Positions 12,320-24,671 are shown, counted from the first letter of the stretch. The stretch: DNA of 64,000 nucleotides from Taiwanofungus camphoratus (GCA_003999685.1 CP021223.1:620001-684000); one strand, 5' to 3'. Notes: a model not told the origin generated them from the letters alone. Made by a program: numbers and translations.

Positions 12320-15300
12320 ATGCACTTGTACAACCTGACCCTTCAACCACCTACGGCGATTACTCATGCGGTCGCAGGGAATTTCTCTGGTTCTAGACAG
12401 CAAGAAATCATCGTCTCTCGTGGCACTCGGTTGGAACTTCTGCGTCCGGATGTCCAGAGCGGAAAGGTGTCTACTGTGGTGGCGAGCGACGTGTTTGGAT
12501 CCATTCGTTCTCTGGCGGCGTTTCGTTTGACCGGTGGTACCAAGGGTGAGCCATTGTACGTATTCATATCCTCTTTGCGTCATTCACCTGTTGTATTTTC
12601 TTAGATTATGCTGTCATAGGATCTGACTCAGGCCGCATCGTGATCCTCGATTACGACCCAAAGACTAGCAGCTTTGTCAAGGTGCACCAAGAAACATATG
12701 GGAAGTCAGGAGCTCGTCGTATCGTCCCTGGTCAATATTTGGCTACCGATCCGAAGGGACGAAGTCTCATGATTTCTGCAACGGAAAAGGCCAAGCTAGT
12801 ATATATCCTTAACAGAGACGCCGCAGCCAATTTGACCATCTCTTCTCCACTCGAAGCTCACAAGAATAACTCTATTATTCATAACATTGTCGGTCTAGAT
12901 GTGGGCTTTGACAACCCGATGTTCGCTGCTTTGGAGGTGGATTATTCGGAGTCAGATCAGGACCCTACAGGAGATGCCTTTAATAATGCAGAGAAAGTGC
13001 GCAAATGATTTCAGTTCTTCTGTGTCTTATGTACAACTGACATCGCACGCCCAGTTGCTCACCTACTATGAGCTGGATCTTGGTCTTAATCACGTCGTCC
13101 GCAAATGGAGCGAACCGACGGATCCTCGAGCTAACCTCTTGGTTCAGGTTCCCGGTGGCCAATTGGCCTCGTCAGATCGTTATGATGGGCCTTCCGGTGT
13201 GTTGGTGTGCTGCGAAGACCATATTATTTACCGACATATGGATGCACCTCAGCATCGAGTCCCTATTCCACGCAGACGACACCCTCTTGCAGATGCCAAT
13301 CGTGGGCTTATCATCACCGCTGCTGTCATGCACAAAATGAAGGTTGGTTTTTCCTTTCAGGTTGATTCCCCTCTTACTGCTAACGCTCACCTCTTCAGGG
13401 CGCGTTCTTTTTTCTACTGCAAAGTGAGGAAGGCGATCTATATAAAGTCACCATTGAGCATGAGGAGCAGGATGTGAAGGCTCTCAAGATCAAATACTTC
13501 GATACTGTTCCTGTGGCTTCCAGTCTATGTATACTGAAGTCTGGATTCCTCTTCGTAGCGTCTGAATTTGGCAATCAGTTGAGTGTCTCCCTGTCATGAT
13601 TTCCTTCGACATCAAATTCAATAGTTTACTGTACAGTTGTCTTTACCAATTCCAGAAACTAGGTGATGACGACAATGAGCCCGAATTCTCTTCCACATCA
13701 TACTCGTCATTCGGCATGGCAGATCCGTCTTTCCCTCTACCGCATGCTTACTTCAGGCCGCGCAATCTGGATAATTTGACGCTAGTTGACGAGATGGAGT
13801 CTCTCTGCCCTATTCTCGATTCGAAAGTCATGAACCTCCTCCCAAACTCTGATACACCACAAATATTTGCTGCCTGTGGCCGTGGATCGCGAAGTTCGTT
13901 CAGAATGCTTCGACATGGGCTAGAGGTAGAAGAAGTTGTCAGCTCAGATTTGCCAGGGATTCCCAATGCGGTTTGGACAACAAAGATTAGGGAAGATGGT
14001 GAGTAGATAATGCCTACTGTCTTAGGTCTAACTAACAACAATTGATGTGCAGACCCTTACGACTCGTATATTATTCTGTCATTCGTCAATGGTACCCTCG
14101 TTCTTTCCATCGGCGAAACAATCGAGGAAGTTCAAGACACTGGCTTCCTATCTTCCGCACCCACTCTTGCTGTACAACAGATCGGCTACGATGCTCTGCT
14201 GCAGGTGCATCCGTATGGTATTCGTCACGTCCTCTCCGACAAACGTGTCAATGAATGGAGGGTGCCGCAAGGCAAGACAATTGTCAGTGCAACTACGAAC
14301 AAACGGCAGGTCGTTGTGGCCTTGAGCTCGGCTGAGCTTGTATACTTCGAGTTGGACCTGGATGGTCAGCTGAACGAATATCAAGATCGGAAGGCAATGG
14401 GTAGCACAGTTCTGGCATTAAGTATAGCGGAGGTGCCAGAAGGGCGGCAGCGTACACCATTTCTGGTTTGTGTCTCTGCTACTTTACCTGTTCAGTTTTG
14501 TTGATCAAACTGCATGCAGGCTGTGGGTTGTGAGGACCAGACAGTGCGGATAGTTTCCCTTGACCCAGAAAGCACACTTGAAACAATCAGTTTGCAAGCG
14601 TTGACTGCTCCTCCGTCTGCCATTTGTATTGCCGACATGCTCGACGCAGGTATCAACAAGACCCAGCCGACGACGTTTGTCAATATTGGCCTGCAGAATG
14701 GTGTCCTGTTACGTACCGTACTCGATCCTGTGAACGGTCAGCTGACGGACACACGGACACGGTACTTTGCCTATCATATCTCAATTCCTCTGTGACTGAC
14801 GGGTTGGCGACAGATTCTTGGGAACACGCCCTATCCGTCTTATCCGGGTTCTCATTCAGCGTAATTCCGGAATCTTGGCGCTTTCCTCGCGATCATGGCT
14901 CAACTACACGTACCAAAACCTCATGCACTTTACACCTTTGATCTTTGAGAACCTTGATTACGCATGGAGCTTCTCCGCCGAGCTCTGTCCGGAGGGTCTT
15001 ATTGGAATTTCCGGCAGTGTCCTCAGGTAAGCTTCATGTCACTATCCCGAACAGCCAAGATGAGTCAAAGAGATCGTATTGTGCCTCATGGCACTTGCCG
15101 AAATAATTTTAATATACCAATTGTTCCTACTGAGCTTTACTCTTAACATGGTTTACTCTCGTATAAGCACGCGAGGGCTCACGGGCAATGTTTATTAGGA
15201 TCTTCCAAATACCGAAGCTGGGGACAAAGCTGAAACAAGATGCTATTCCGCTTTCCTACACACCACGCAAATTTATTTCACACCCAAGCAATGGAATGTT

Positions 15301-16741
15301 CTACCTCATCGAGGGCGATCACAGGGTGAGGGGTGAAGGTGCAGCAGCTCAAGCGTTGGAGGATCTTGTAAGCATCTCACTGTGCTATCGCTCCCAATTG
15401 GTCAAATAACATGCTGTTCTCAATAGCGGCAACAGGGCAAGATGATCGATGAGGAGGTCGTCGACCTTCCTGCAGAGGCCTTCGGACGGCCAAAAGCACC
15501 AGCCGGAACTTGGGCGTCGTGCATCCGTATCATAAATCCTGTCGACGTAAGTTGTGCATACAGTCCTTTAGCTTCTCCCCTAACCCGTTATTCAAGGCTA
15601 AAACAGTCAATGTCATCCCGTTGGACAACAACGAGTCGGCCTTCTCAATGGCAATCGTGCCTTTCTCAGCTCGCGGTGGAGAACTCCATCTCGTCGTAGG
15701 GACAGCCCAAGACACCTTCCTTGCTCCTCGGTCTTGCACGAGTGGATTCCTGAGGACGTATCGGTTCACCGATGACGGCCAGGGCCTGGAGCTATTACAT
15801 AAGGTACGCGATCCTAATAGTCGTTCACGTAGCGTAGGCTGAATGCTCTATTGCAGACTGAAACAAACGACGTCCCACTTGCGGTGATGGCCTTCCAAGG
15901 CAGACTTGTTGCTGGTGTGGGCAAGGCTCTTAGACTTTATGACATGGGCAAGAAAAAACTTCTCCGGAAGGTAGAGAACAAAGTGCGCTGTTTACGAAAC
16001 TGATCCGACTTTCTGTGCGCTTATGTCCACCCTCAGAGCTTCTCATCTGCGATCGTTACCCTCAATACACAGGGCTCCAGAATCCTCGTAGGAGATATGC
16101 AGGAGTCTGTGTCGTATGCAGTGTACAAGCCCCCAGAAAACCGACTGCTGGTATTCGCAGACGACACGCAAGCACGCTGGACAACTGCGACAACGATGGT
16201 GGATTACAATACCGTTGTTGCCGGTGATCGGTTTGGCAACGTTTTCGTGAACCGGCTCGATCCTAAGATATCCGACCAGGTCGATGACGACCCCACGGGC
16301 GCCGGCATTCTGCACGAAAAGGGCCTTCTAGCCGGCGCGCCCCATAAAACGAACATGCTCGCGCACTTCCACGTCGGGGACCTCATCACGTCCATCCACA
16401 GAGTGTCGCTGGTTGCCGGCGGGCGCGAGGTGCTGCTCTACACGGGGCTGCACGGGACGATCGGGATCCTGATCCCGTTCGTGTCGAAGGAGGACGTGGA
16501 CTTTATCTCGACGCTCGAGCAGCACATGCGGACGGAGCAGCTGAGCCTCGTGGGCCGCGACCACCTGGCGTGGCGGGGGTACTACGTGCCGGTGAAGGCG
16601 GTGGTGGACGGCGACCTGTGCGAGTCGTTCGCGCGGCTGCCGGCGAGCAAGCAGAGTGCGATCGCGGGCGAGCTGGATAGGACGGTGGGGGAGGTGCTGA
16701 AGAAGCTCGAGCAGCTGCGTGTCACGGCGAGCGGGTTCTGA
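12320..16741 (+). CDS. RSE1: Splicing factor 3b subunit 3 (SAP130 / RSE1)
   Basis: A scaffold subunit of the U2 snRNP SF3b complex, built from WD40-like beta-propellers of the CPSF-A/DDB1 family, that helps recognise the branch point. The ATG at 12320 gives [20 protein letters not shown], a typical start. Family blocks follow through the gene: [39 protein letters not shown], the long stretch [10 protein letters not shown] to WTTKIRED, and [12 protein letters not shown]. The C-terminal CPSF-A block from about 16100 includes [46 protein letters not shown] and [19 protein letters not shown]. It stops at 16739-16741. The last exon (from about 16000) is clearly richer in GC than the earlier exons. 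There are more than ten introns and no breaks were seen. Confidence 0.93.
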
Positions 16742-17454
16742 GCGTTGTCGTGCTGCTATCGTGTCCAAAATGTATTATATTGTTGCTGGAGATACTGTGG
16801 CTTCCTGTCTTGCTGTCTCTAAAGGGTTCTTGTTCTTGCTACCGGAGCAGACGAAGACGGCTGCGTAGATTGTGATCACGCTGGAGCTGACTTATTCCTT
16901 TACCTGAGAGCTCATTTCCCCCCTTGATTTGATGATATAACCGTCTGACATGAGGACTTCTGACAGTGAGATAGCATGATGCTTACTAGTTGGACGAGAT
17001 TTGACTTGTCCCAGTCAGAGGTCTGATGACTGATTGACAGCTACAGGTGGATTGCTCATGGACCCAGAAACAACCAGAGGCGGAAATGAACAAAATAAAA
17101 AGTCCCTTTGCACGTTGACCTTTACCTCACGGGGCAGAGTGCTTGCTTCGTGTCCTAATATCCAAGCTCGTGGTTGTTCGCGCCTGGCTACGAAATCGCG
17201 GCTTTGGTGGCGACTCTGATAATCCTTTGGGCTGGTCATACGACTCACGTGCCCTGCGCTGTGTGTGGAGAAGGGAGGTGATCGTGCGTCGATCGCAAGT
17301 GTCCCGTAGCTGCTTCGATGTCAAGCGCCCGTCACGGACACGGTAGCAGCGAGATGCCTAGCATATAAAGGCTGGCCTCTCAGTCTGCTGGCAACATTCA
17401 CAACCCTCTTCCCCGTCCCGTCGTTAGTCGTCCGCCCTGCAGAACAAGTGAACC
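16742..17454. other. intergenic, promoter region of the first Ohr gene
   Basis: 713 bp without a gene on either strand. The 3' half should be the promoter of the OsmC/Ohr gene starting at 17455; a TATA-like box is listed separately. Confidence 0.5.
17364..17370 (+). promoter_or_regulatory. TATA box of the first Ohr/OsmC gene
   Basis: TATAAAG lies 85 bp before the ATG at 17455, at a spacing usual for a fungal TATA promoter. This suggests an inducible gene, in keeping with a stress enzyme. Confidence 0.55.
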
Positions 17455-18140
17455 ATGTTGCATGCCGTCTCCAGAACCATGGCCCCTGCTGCCAGACGCA
17501 GTACCTTCAACTATCCCAGGCGTACACTCATGACGCTCAAGGATCACAAGGTCAGTCGAGCCCTGATTACGCACTGTATGATGCAGATGTCCAGATCCGG
17601 TGCGGGCGTAGTATACAGCACACGCCACTGCATGGGGCCTCGGCCGCAACGGCCAAGTCAAGTCTGACGACGACAACGGCCTGGAACTGCACCTCGCGAT
17701 GCCCCAGTCGCTGGGCGGCAAGGGCAACGGCCAGAACCCCGAGCAGCTGTTCGCGATGGGCTATGCGGGTAAGCTGAACGAGCCGGGATGCGTGCACGGT
17801 CGCGAGTTCACTCTGCACCCCCAGCGTGCTTCTTGAGCGCGATGCAGCTGATGGCCGGGAAGATGGGCAAGTCGGACGTCGCCAAGAAGGCGGTCGTGCA
17901 TACCCAGGTGCACGTCGGCGAGCCCAAGGAGATGGAGGGCTTCGGGCTCGAGGTGGACATCAAGGTAGAGGGCGTCGATGACGAGCTCATCAAGGCTGGG
18001 CATGAGGTATGAGCACTGCTGGCTCCAATTTGGGGGCGCAAGCGTGGGGATGAACTGACTGGGATATGTCTGATCCACAGGCTTGCCCGTATAGTCGCGC
18101 GTTGACGCATGGAGTCGTCGTGAACGTGTCCAAGGCATAG
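17455..18140 (+). CDS. Ohr/OsmC-family organic hydroperoxide reductase, copy 1
   Basis: OsmC/Ohr enzymes reduce organic and fatty-acid hydroperoxides with a pair of cysteines recycled by lipoyl proteins. The product starts MLHAVSRTMAPAARR, a basic, Ser/Arg/Ala-rich leader that resembles a mitochondrial targeting signal, which would fit lipoyl-dependent recycling. After splicing, the core reads YTAHATAWGLGRNGQVKS, then MPQSLGGKGNGQNPEQLFAM, then GYAACF with the peroxidatic Cys, and ends with EACPYSRALTHGVVVNVSKA, which contains the resolving Cys. The family's Arg and Glu partners (GRNG, NPEQLF) are present. Introns lie after DHK, within GYA-ACF and after GHE. A TATA box lies 85 bp upstream. 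The next gene, at 18524, is a paralogue with the same intron positions. Confidence 0.88.
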
Positions 18141-18523
18141 GTCATGTTGAAACCACCGCCATTTGTGTAATTTTATTTGATGCTTTCACCACGGCATTTG
18201 AGACGTCAGATTCTCCGTCGCCTTTGCTGAGCCTGTGTGATGATCAGGAGGGACACTGTCGCTGTATAATAGACGCTGCCGGTGTGAGCGCTCTGCTGCA
18301 GCTTGGTCAGTGGTGTTCCGTCGGAGCCGAGGCGCCGGTACAAGGTGGGACCAGCACCCCACTTGCGACAGCGAGTACGTCGCCTGCACTCGCGATATAA
18401 GAATTGGTGTTAGCACGTCGCACATCTCATTTCGTATCGCTACATCTACACTACGCTTTCGTTCAACGTCTCGATATTATCTTTGGCTAATTTCGTAATT
18501 GTCTGCACACATTCTATCACGAC
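18141..18523. other. spacer between the tandem Ohr genes
   Basis: 383 bp containing the 3' end of copy 1 and the promoter of copy 2. A TATA-like TATAAG lies at 18396-18401, 123 bp before the second ATG. No other gene is seen. Confidence 0.5.
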
Positions 18524-19225
18524 ATGATCCCACCTCAAGCCCTCCTCCGACCCCTTACCGCGCGCGCCATGGCGGGCACAGCGGCCAAGCTCGTCCGCAA
18601 CCCGAACGCGCCGATTGCGCGGGGCATACTGACCCTGAAAGATCACGTTGTATGTCGTCTGCGACATCGAAGCAGCCCTCGTACCCGCTCACGTTTTCCA
18701 TGCTCCACAGTACTTCTCCAAGGCCACGGCTGAGGGCTCGGGCCGCAACGGCGTCTCGAGATGCTACGGCGACTCTCCTCTCGAGCTCAAGATGTCCGTC
18801 CCACAGCCGATGGGCGGCAAGGGCGTCGGGCAGAACCCAGAACAGCTCTTCGCCATGGGCTACGCATGTGCGTTGTGCCGCCTCCCCTCACGGTCTGACA
18901 TGCCCATCCCGAGCCTGCAGCCTGCTTCCTCGGCTCGCTCCAGCTGATGGCCGCGCGGGCGGGCAAGAAGGACATCGCGCAGAACGCCAAGATCCACACT
19001 CATGTCTTCCTGGGGCACCCTAAAGACCCTGACATGGAAGGCTTCGGCCTGCGCGTCGAACTCACCGTCGAGGGCTGCGACGACGACGCGATCATCGCCT
19101 CTGCGCACGACGTGAGTCCGCCGCCTGCTTCCGTAGAGGAGCTGACCCCGACTTCCCTTGCGCAGTTCTGTGCGTACAGCCGCGCGCTGAAACACGGCGT
19201 CGAAGTAACAGTCAACAAGGCTTGA
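18524..19225 (+). CDS. Ohr/OsmC-family organic hydroperoxide reductase, copy 2
   Basis: Tandem paralogue of the gene at 17455, with intron positions that match it. The start at 18524 gives MIPPQALLRPLTARAMAGTA, again a basic leader of mitochondrial type; a second ATG at 18569 would shorten it. The core reads YFSKATAEGSGRNGVSRCYG, VPQPMGGKGVGQNPEQLFAM, then GYASCF with the peroxidatic Cys (YASCF instead of YAACF), and HDFCAYSRALKHGVEVTVNK with the resolving Cys. Both catalytic cysteines are kept, so the enzyme should be active. The copies differ clearly in the segment between GRNG and MPQ/VPQ and in FCAYS versus ACPYS. The duplication is therefore old enough for specialisation. Confidence 0.88.
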
Positions 19226-19625
19226 AGCTTGAGCCTGGGTGCATGCTGTAGGCTGGACTTGTGCTTCTGAGAAGTGAAGCAGTGGGCTTACTTTGGACTA
19301 CAGACATTGGGCAGCACAAGGCCGTTCGTTCGTTTGTAAGCTGGCACTAGCACTGTAATCTGTAGCGCCTATCGTAGGTGTACGCTAGTATACCCGTTGG
19401 ATTTCTTGATTATTTTATCTTGGGGACATGCGCTCTCTACGGCGATATGAAGTGAATGTGTGAATATGTATCTGGGCCGTCGGGCCTCGGCACATTAGCA
19501 TCATGGGCGCTAAGTTGGACCCTAACCTTATGTCAACCCGAAACTGCATCGGGTGGAAAGGTTCCCACGCTTCTTGCTTGAAAGGACCACTGTACTAACC
19601 GCAGCTATCTAACTGGACTTGCAAA
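19226..19625. other. intergenic, second Ohr gene to NKAP-like gene
   Basis: 400 bp with no coding signal. It holds the 3' end of the second Ohr gene and the promoter of the NKAP-like gene. Confidence 0.5.
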
Positions 19626-21271
19626 ATGGCAACAGTCCACCCCTCTCGGATGGCGCTGGTCCCTCAGGATCCAAAAGATGTGTACGTCCAGCGACAGCCC
19701 GCCCCGCGGGGGCGCTCTCCGTCGCCCCGATACGCCCGCTCGCGCAGCAACGACAGGGCATACCGGAGGGACGAGCCGCGGAGAGACAGAGACAGAGAGC
19801 GGAGCAGGGAGAGGGCGGGCGGTCGTGCCCGAGAGAGGGACCGCGAGGACGAGGGCAGGAGGCGGCACGAGCGCACCCGCGCACGCGCGGACGACTATTT
19901 CGACGACGCCAGCAGCAGCCACGAGAGGCGCCGGAACCGCAGCCGCAGCCGGAGCGTCGACAGGGAGCGGGACCGCGAGCGCGAGGAGAAGAGGGAGCGC
20001 GACAGGCCGAGGCGGGCGAGCCCCGAGTACTCTGAGTATCGACGCCCTTCGCCGCCGCGAGAGCGGGAGGGGTCGGTGCCTGCTCAGGCACCTTGGAGGC
20101 AGCAGGAGAACATGTATCCTGGCAGACGGGAACGACCCCCGCATAATGGATATGGCGGCGGTGCCGATTTTATGGATAGGTGTGCTAGTCTCTACTAATC
20201 AATTTATGTAGTGGTATGCTCATGCGTTCTCTGCTCTAGTCGGAGACTACAGCGGGAAAGCAGGTCATTCAGCATCTGGCCTCCATCGCCGAAAGCTCCT
20301 GCTCGTAATTTGTATGTTACTCTTTTCCCCTTCTCTTTGCAACGTAAGGCTAATGAAATGGCACCAGGTCGCCCGGTCCAGGCTCTAAACACCGCAAGAA
20401 ATCAAGTAAACGCCGCTATGAATCTGACGACTCCTCGGCTACAGACTCCGAGGAGGAGCGCCGGCGCCGAAGAAAAGAACGCAAGAAGGCTCGGAGGGAG
20501 AAAGAGAGGGACAAAGAAAGGGCTCGAGAACGGCCCAAGTACAGGTCGAAGTCTCGACGCCGTAGCGACGATGACAATTCCGAGGACGAGAGAGACAGGC
20601 GGAGCAGGCATAAGAGCAGAAGCAAGAGCAAAGGATATGACCGCCATAGGAGCAAGAGCAGGGATATGCGACGCAGCATTACGCGGACAAAGAGCCCCGA
20701 GCAGCAGCCTCCTGCAAGCGACCCGGATGTGGAGGATGATGAATGGGTCGAGAAACTGCCCGCCGCACCACTGGTGGAGCGCAACGACAGTCTGCCCAAG
20801 GCGTCTGTTGTCACTTCCACTGCAGCAACGGCTACCACTCAACCGCATGACGCCAACGCTGACGACGACTCAGACGATGATGTCGGCCCGCAACCCCTCC
20901 ACAAAGTCGTCTCCTCGCGCAAAGTCGACGAGCGACAATACGGAGGCGCGCTTCTGCGGGGCGAAGGTAGCGCGATGGCAGCGTTCCTCAGGGACGGCAC
21001 GGACATGCGCATCCCGCGGCGTGGTGAGATCGGGCTGTCGTCGGAAGAAATTGCATCGTTCGAGGCGGTGGGATACGTCATGAGCGGCAGCCGGCACCGG
21101 CGCATGAACGCTGTGCGTATGCGGAAGGAGAACCAGGTCATCAGCGCCGAGGAGAAGCGCGGCATTCTGAAGCTGCAGCAGGAGGAACGCGAGCGGCGGG
21201 AGGTGATCCTGCGCGAGGAGTTCCAACAGCTCGTCAGCGAGAAGCTGAAGTCACAGGGAGGCGGGAAGTGA
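19626..21271 (+). CDS. NKAP-family SR-rich protein (NKAP C-terminal domain)
   Basis: NKAP proteins are nuclear, bind RNA and spliceosomal proteins, and act in splicing and transcription control. Exon 1 (ATG 19626) codes an RS/RE/RD-rich domain with many Arg-Ser and Arg-Glu dipeptides. A small second exon reads SRRLQRESRSFSIWPPSPKA, with the SIWPPSP motif typical of the family. The third exon is Lys/Arg/Glu-rich and then acidic (DDDSDDDVGPQP). It ends in the conserved NKAP_C (SynMuv) domain: YGGALLRGEGSAMAAFL, IPRRGEIGLSSEEIASFE, GYVMSGSRHRRMNAVRMRKE and the following EEKR helix. The third exon joins at the acceptor just before GCTCTAAACAC near 20382. The gene lies next to RSE1-type splicing genes, but no operon is implied. 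Confidence 0.88.
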
Positions 21272-22040
21272 AGCATCTGGCTCACCGTTCGGTGTCTCTG
21301 GTATTGGATCTTCGAGTTGTGCTTTTATTTTCGTTTGCGCTATGTCTGATAGTAGAACAGTTCTTACAGACTCCGACAGTCCAATATTCTGGACTTCAGG
21401 GTTTTACAGCTTACACCCTCTGGATCTCCTGTGGGGACTTATTCCGCTTTCTTTGCCCGCCTAGCGACGACTTCTTATCATGTTGTGTTTTTAACGACGG
21501 AGAGCCAGCGTCAAACTACGACTCGTTGAATGCATTGCGCCTAATTATTAGTCTTGTTGATCAGCGGTGTCTATGAAGCTGCTCGTCCAGGTCAGATGGA
21601 TTCTGTGAATTCAATGTCAAGCAGCTGCATCTGACCCGTCACAAATATTGTCGAGTTAGGACAGTGATATGTTTCTTGACATTACTTGTGAGCAACGAAG
21701 ACTCCTAGTCGGTCGGAGCGCTGGCGTGAAGTCCGAAGACATAAGTATCACAATACTGTCGCCAATGGACTTGATCAACCCGCTATCGACAGGGCGGATC
21801 GATCACTACTCCATCATTACAACATGATGAGCGCCGAACATTTACACAATGTGTCCCCTTCATAAAAGAGCAAGCACAAGAGGCACCGGCGGTACAACAC
21901 AGCCCACTCGACCGTCCAAGTATCAACGGCACTTGAGATCCAGGTGGCATTGTAGGAGCGATACACAGCTCTTACAGATTCCATTTTCAAACTCTGTAGT
22001 TTCCATATACATAACCAATTATTCAATCCGTGGTACGGAA
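21272..22040. other. intergenic, between NKAP-like gene and DUF6533 gene
   Basis: About 770 bp with no supported gene on either strand. Short frames seen here have no recognisable content. Confidence 0.45.
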
Positions 22041-23789
22041 ATGTCGTCCGAAGGTCTGGTCGAACTGGAGCAGGTACCCGCTTTGGTCCATCCTGAATCA
22101 TTTCCAGTTGACTGACCGATGACGGGTCTGGCAGTTCTGGCATACCTTCCTCACGGAACGCTATGTTAGCCTGGCCGCTGCCAGTGAGTACAGACAATCT
22201 AACGGGCAGTTACTTGTTTACCTGATGCAACTGTCAGCTCTTGTTTTATACGAACATGCCATTACTTTATCTGCAGAGATTGATTTCATCTGGACCCGCA
22301 AATCGACTGGTGCCACCCTCATTTTCCTTGTCAATCGATATTCTGTTTTTGTCTGGAACGTCGTTCATATCGCGACCTTATTTCCGATAGATACTGCATT
22401 GGTACGGCCCATGCAAGCTCTTTCTGAGTCAAGACACTTTCTCACCATGTGTTGCATTGCAGGGGTTCATTTTTATTTTTACATTGTTTCAAAATATCGG
22501 TTGACGTGTTATTGTATGCATGTATAGATGTGATGTCTTGACTATGTTCTCTTACATCATGGAACTTGTTCTATTTGCTATCACTGCAGGTGAATGTCCA
22601 CTGCTTTTCGGCTGTCAAATTCGCTGACTATGTGTTCATACAAGTATTCTTGGCTTTGAGAGCATATGCCATTGGCAATTATAGATTGTGGCCTGCCCTG
22701 GCAGCATTGGTGTTGGCATTGGTTCCAGTTGCTACTAATGGTGTAAGTCTTCTCTTCTACTAAAAGGATTATTGATAATTCAGTCATTTGTGTTTTGTCC
22801 ATAGTATGCATGGTCCAGAACATCGTATGCATATGTTGAATATGTGGATGATACACCAATTTGCACAGTCAATCTGTCTATATCATCTGCCACCAATAAC
22901 AAGTATGTTTATATACTATTGCAGTTGTCTTCAGTACTGACTGCAGCACTCAAGATGTGATGACCAATTTTTCTCATGATTCTAAGAACTGCTCACTGAC
23001 CTCATCCAAGTGCTTATCATCACTGGACTCTGTGCAATTCTATCTGACCTGATAATTGTTATCATCACTTGGCTTCACACTTGTCAAGTCAAAAAGGAAG
23101 CAGATGAAGCAAAAATTAAGACAACATTGGTTGCTCTGCTCTTGAGAGATGGTGTGTAAATATGGATCAGACTAAAAAAATATGGCATCAACTAAAAAGA
23201 GTCCACTTCATATTTAGGTGTCCTTTATTTTATGTATTTGCAGTTGTGCTTTGCTCTACATAATGATCAATTGAGCAGCATTCAATTTTCAGTTGTCTTT
23301 TAACATTAAATGTCATACAAATCATAGTGGAGAGCTTGCAAGGTGTCAGTATGATCAATTCTATTGCCATTGTTACAAATATTTATTCAATCTTTGATAG
23401 GAAAATGCAGACTATGTGACTGCATTTATTCCTCAGTATGCACTCTCCTGGTTTGTTTGAACATCTTGTAAGCAAGTTGCTGAATTGTTTTTGACAGAAT
23501 GTCATCAATTCTTGTGTCTCGATTTATTATTAATCTTCGTCAAATGAGTTTCACTAGCAACAAGATGTCTTTTTTACACACAAGACCACAATCAACACAG
23601 GCCTTCAGCATACAATTTGTACAGAGTCTTGTTCAAGACATGGGGGCATCACTTAATCATGACTCCTTGTTTTCTGATGGAACTGATTTAATGGTGAATG
23701 AGGACCAAGGATATCTTTGTGAAAACTTGGAGAAGAATGATGTGGATGGGGAAGAGAATGCTTCAGAAATCATGGAGATTAGAGTATAA
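22041..23789 (+). CDS. DUF6533-type multi-pass membrane protein
   Basis: A member of a large, mostly uncharacterised agaricomycete family of predicted seven-helix membrane proteins. The proposed ATG at 22041 begins MSSEGLVELEQ, spliced to FWHTFLTERYVSLAA. The DUF6533 signature follows: a hydrophobic helix with LVLYEHAITL, then DFIWTRKSTGATLIFLVNRY. Later exons add helices (FIQVFLALRAYAIGNYRLWP, an Ala/Leu/Val helix, and VLIITGLCAILSDLIIVIIT) and a polar cytosolic tail from about 23499 (MSSILVSRFIINLRQMSF) with the stop at 23787-23789. From about 22480 the gene is markedly richer in AT than its neighbours, including its exons. Exon joins in the middle (22400-22600 and 23150-23500) are uncertain. 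The function is unknown. Confidence 0.7.
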
Positions 23790-23986
23790 TCAAGTTATCA
23801 AATCAAGTCATAAGAGCTCATACATTAGATCTTGGGAAAATTTACTTCACTCATGTATAGCAGAACAATTATGCCACTACATCCTACCCGGTCTGAAATT
23901 ACACACTCCTTGATAAACTTATATCAACAACACCCTACGGGCTGCAAACATGCAATGATGCAGAGGCCTTCAGCAACAGAAGGTAT

Positions 23987-24671
23987 CTATAGTTCTTCTC
24001 GTGGGCCTTTAGACTCTAACGAGACGAGTTCCACGTCAAAGATGAGCGCAGAGTTTGGAGGAATGACGGAGCCAAATCCGCGAGGACCTATTGTAACCCC
24101 TTAGGCACAACTCCATCAAGTGGATGTTAGCTTTCTCACCGTATGCCAAGTGAGATGGAATCGTAAGGGTACGCTTTTCATTGAGACACATGCCCTGCAG
24201 CCCTTCGTCCCAGCCGCGAATGACCTGGCCCACACCAACTATGGCGGAAGCAGTGAAATCAAGTCTATGTAACAAAATGTTAAGGTACTCACGCGTTATA
24301 GGGAGAGGCTTGTTGCGATCAAAGCTGACAACTGGTTGTTGAGCCGAGAAACGTACCAGGCCAGCTAGAGTCTGGAGAATGATACGTGTTTGCTTACCTT
24401 GAGTCAAATTTGTTCCCATTTAAGAGCTTGCCGGTCTAGTAGGAACCAGCTCAGTATAGCGCAGAACAGAGTGAGAATAGCAGTCCGACGGCCTTGGACG
24501 GTTACTTACGTAGTGCACCTTGAGAGCATCACCTGTTCGTGCCTTCACCGAGCAGTCCTCAGGAACATAAGTCGTTTGAATCCCGAGTTCGCTGGGAGGC
24601 TCGGGAGCTTCCGCATTCACAATCACAGCCAGAAAGAACGCAAACAGATAGCTCACGAAACCAAGTCTCAT
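23987..24671 (-). CDS. ER-type FKBP peptidyl-prolyl isomerase (FKBP2-like)
   Basis: A secretory-pathway FKBP that catalyses proline cis-trans isomerisation during folding and is FK506-sensitive in its family. The ATG at 24669-24671 opens a clean signal peptide ([20 protein letters not shown]). The FKBP domain reads [50 protein letters not shown] and [19 protein letters not shown], with drug-pocket residues such as the VI-W, Y and F positions kept. It ends ...GPREEL, an HDEL-like ER-retrieval tail. Four or so short introns were placed; the one inside LAYG begins GTGAGA. It is divergent from RPL39, with about 200 bp between the two ATGs. Confidence 0.88.

Noticed and set aside
16328-16768. 146-codon minus-strand frame
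   Set aside because: It lies wholly over the conserved CPSF-A end of RSE1 and results from high GC content with few stops.
17455-19225. Operon-like bacterial insertion of Ohr genes
   Set aside because: Both copies have several spliceosomal introns and separate promoters, so they behave as normal fungal genes even if the family is mostly bacterial.
19605-20144. Long open frames opposite the first NKAP exon
   Set aside because: They mirror the Arg/Ser/Glu-rich coding repeat of NKAP, start without eukaryotic context and have biased composition with no family.
20402-20848. Minus-strand Leu/Ser-rich frames over the NKAP third exon
   Set aside because: These are antisense reflections of AGG/GAG-rich SR codons; the plus-strand frame carries the conserved NKAP reading.
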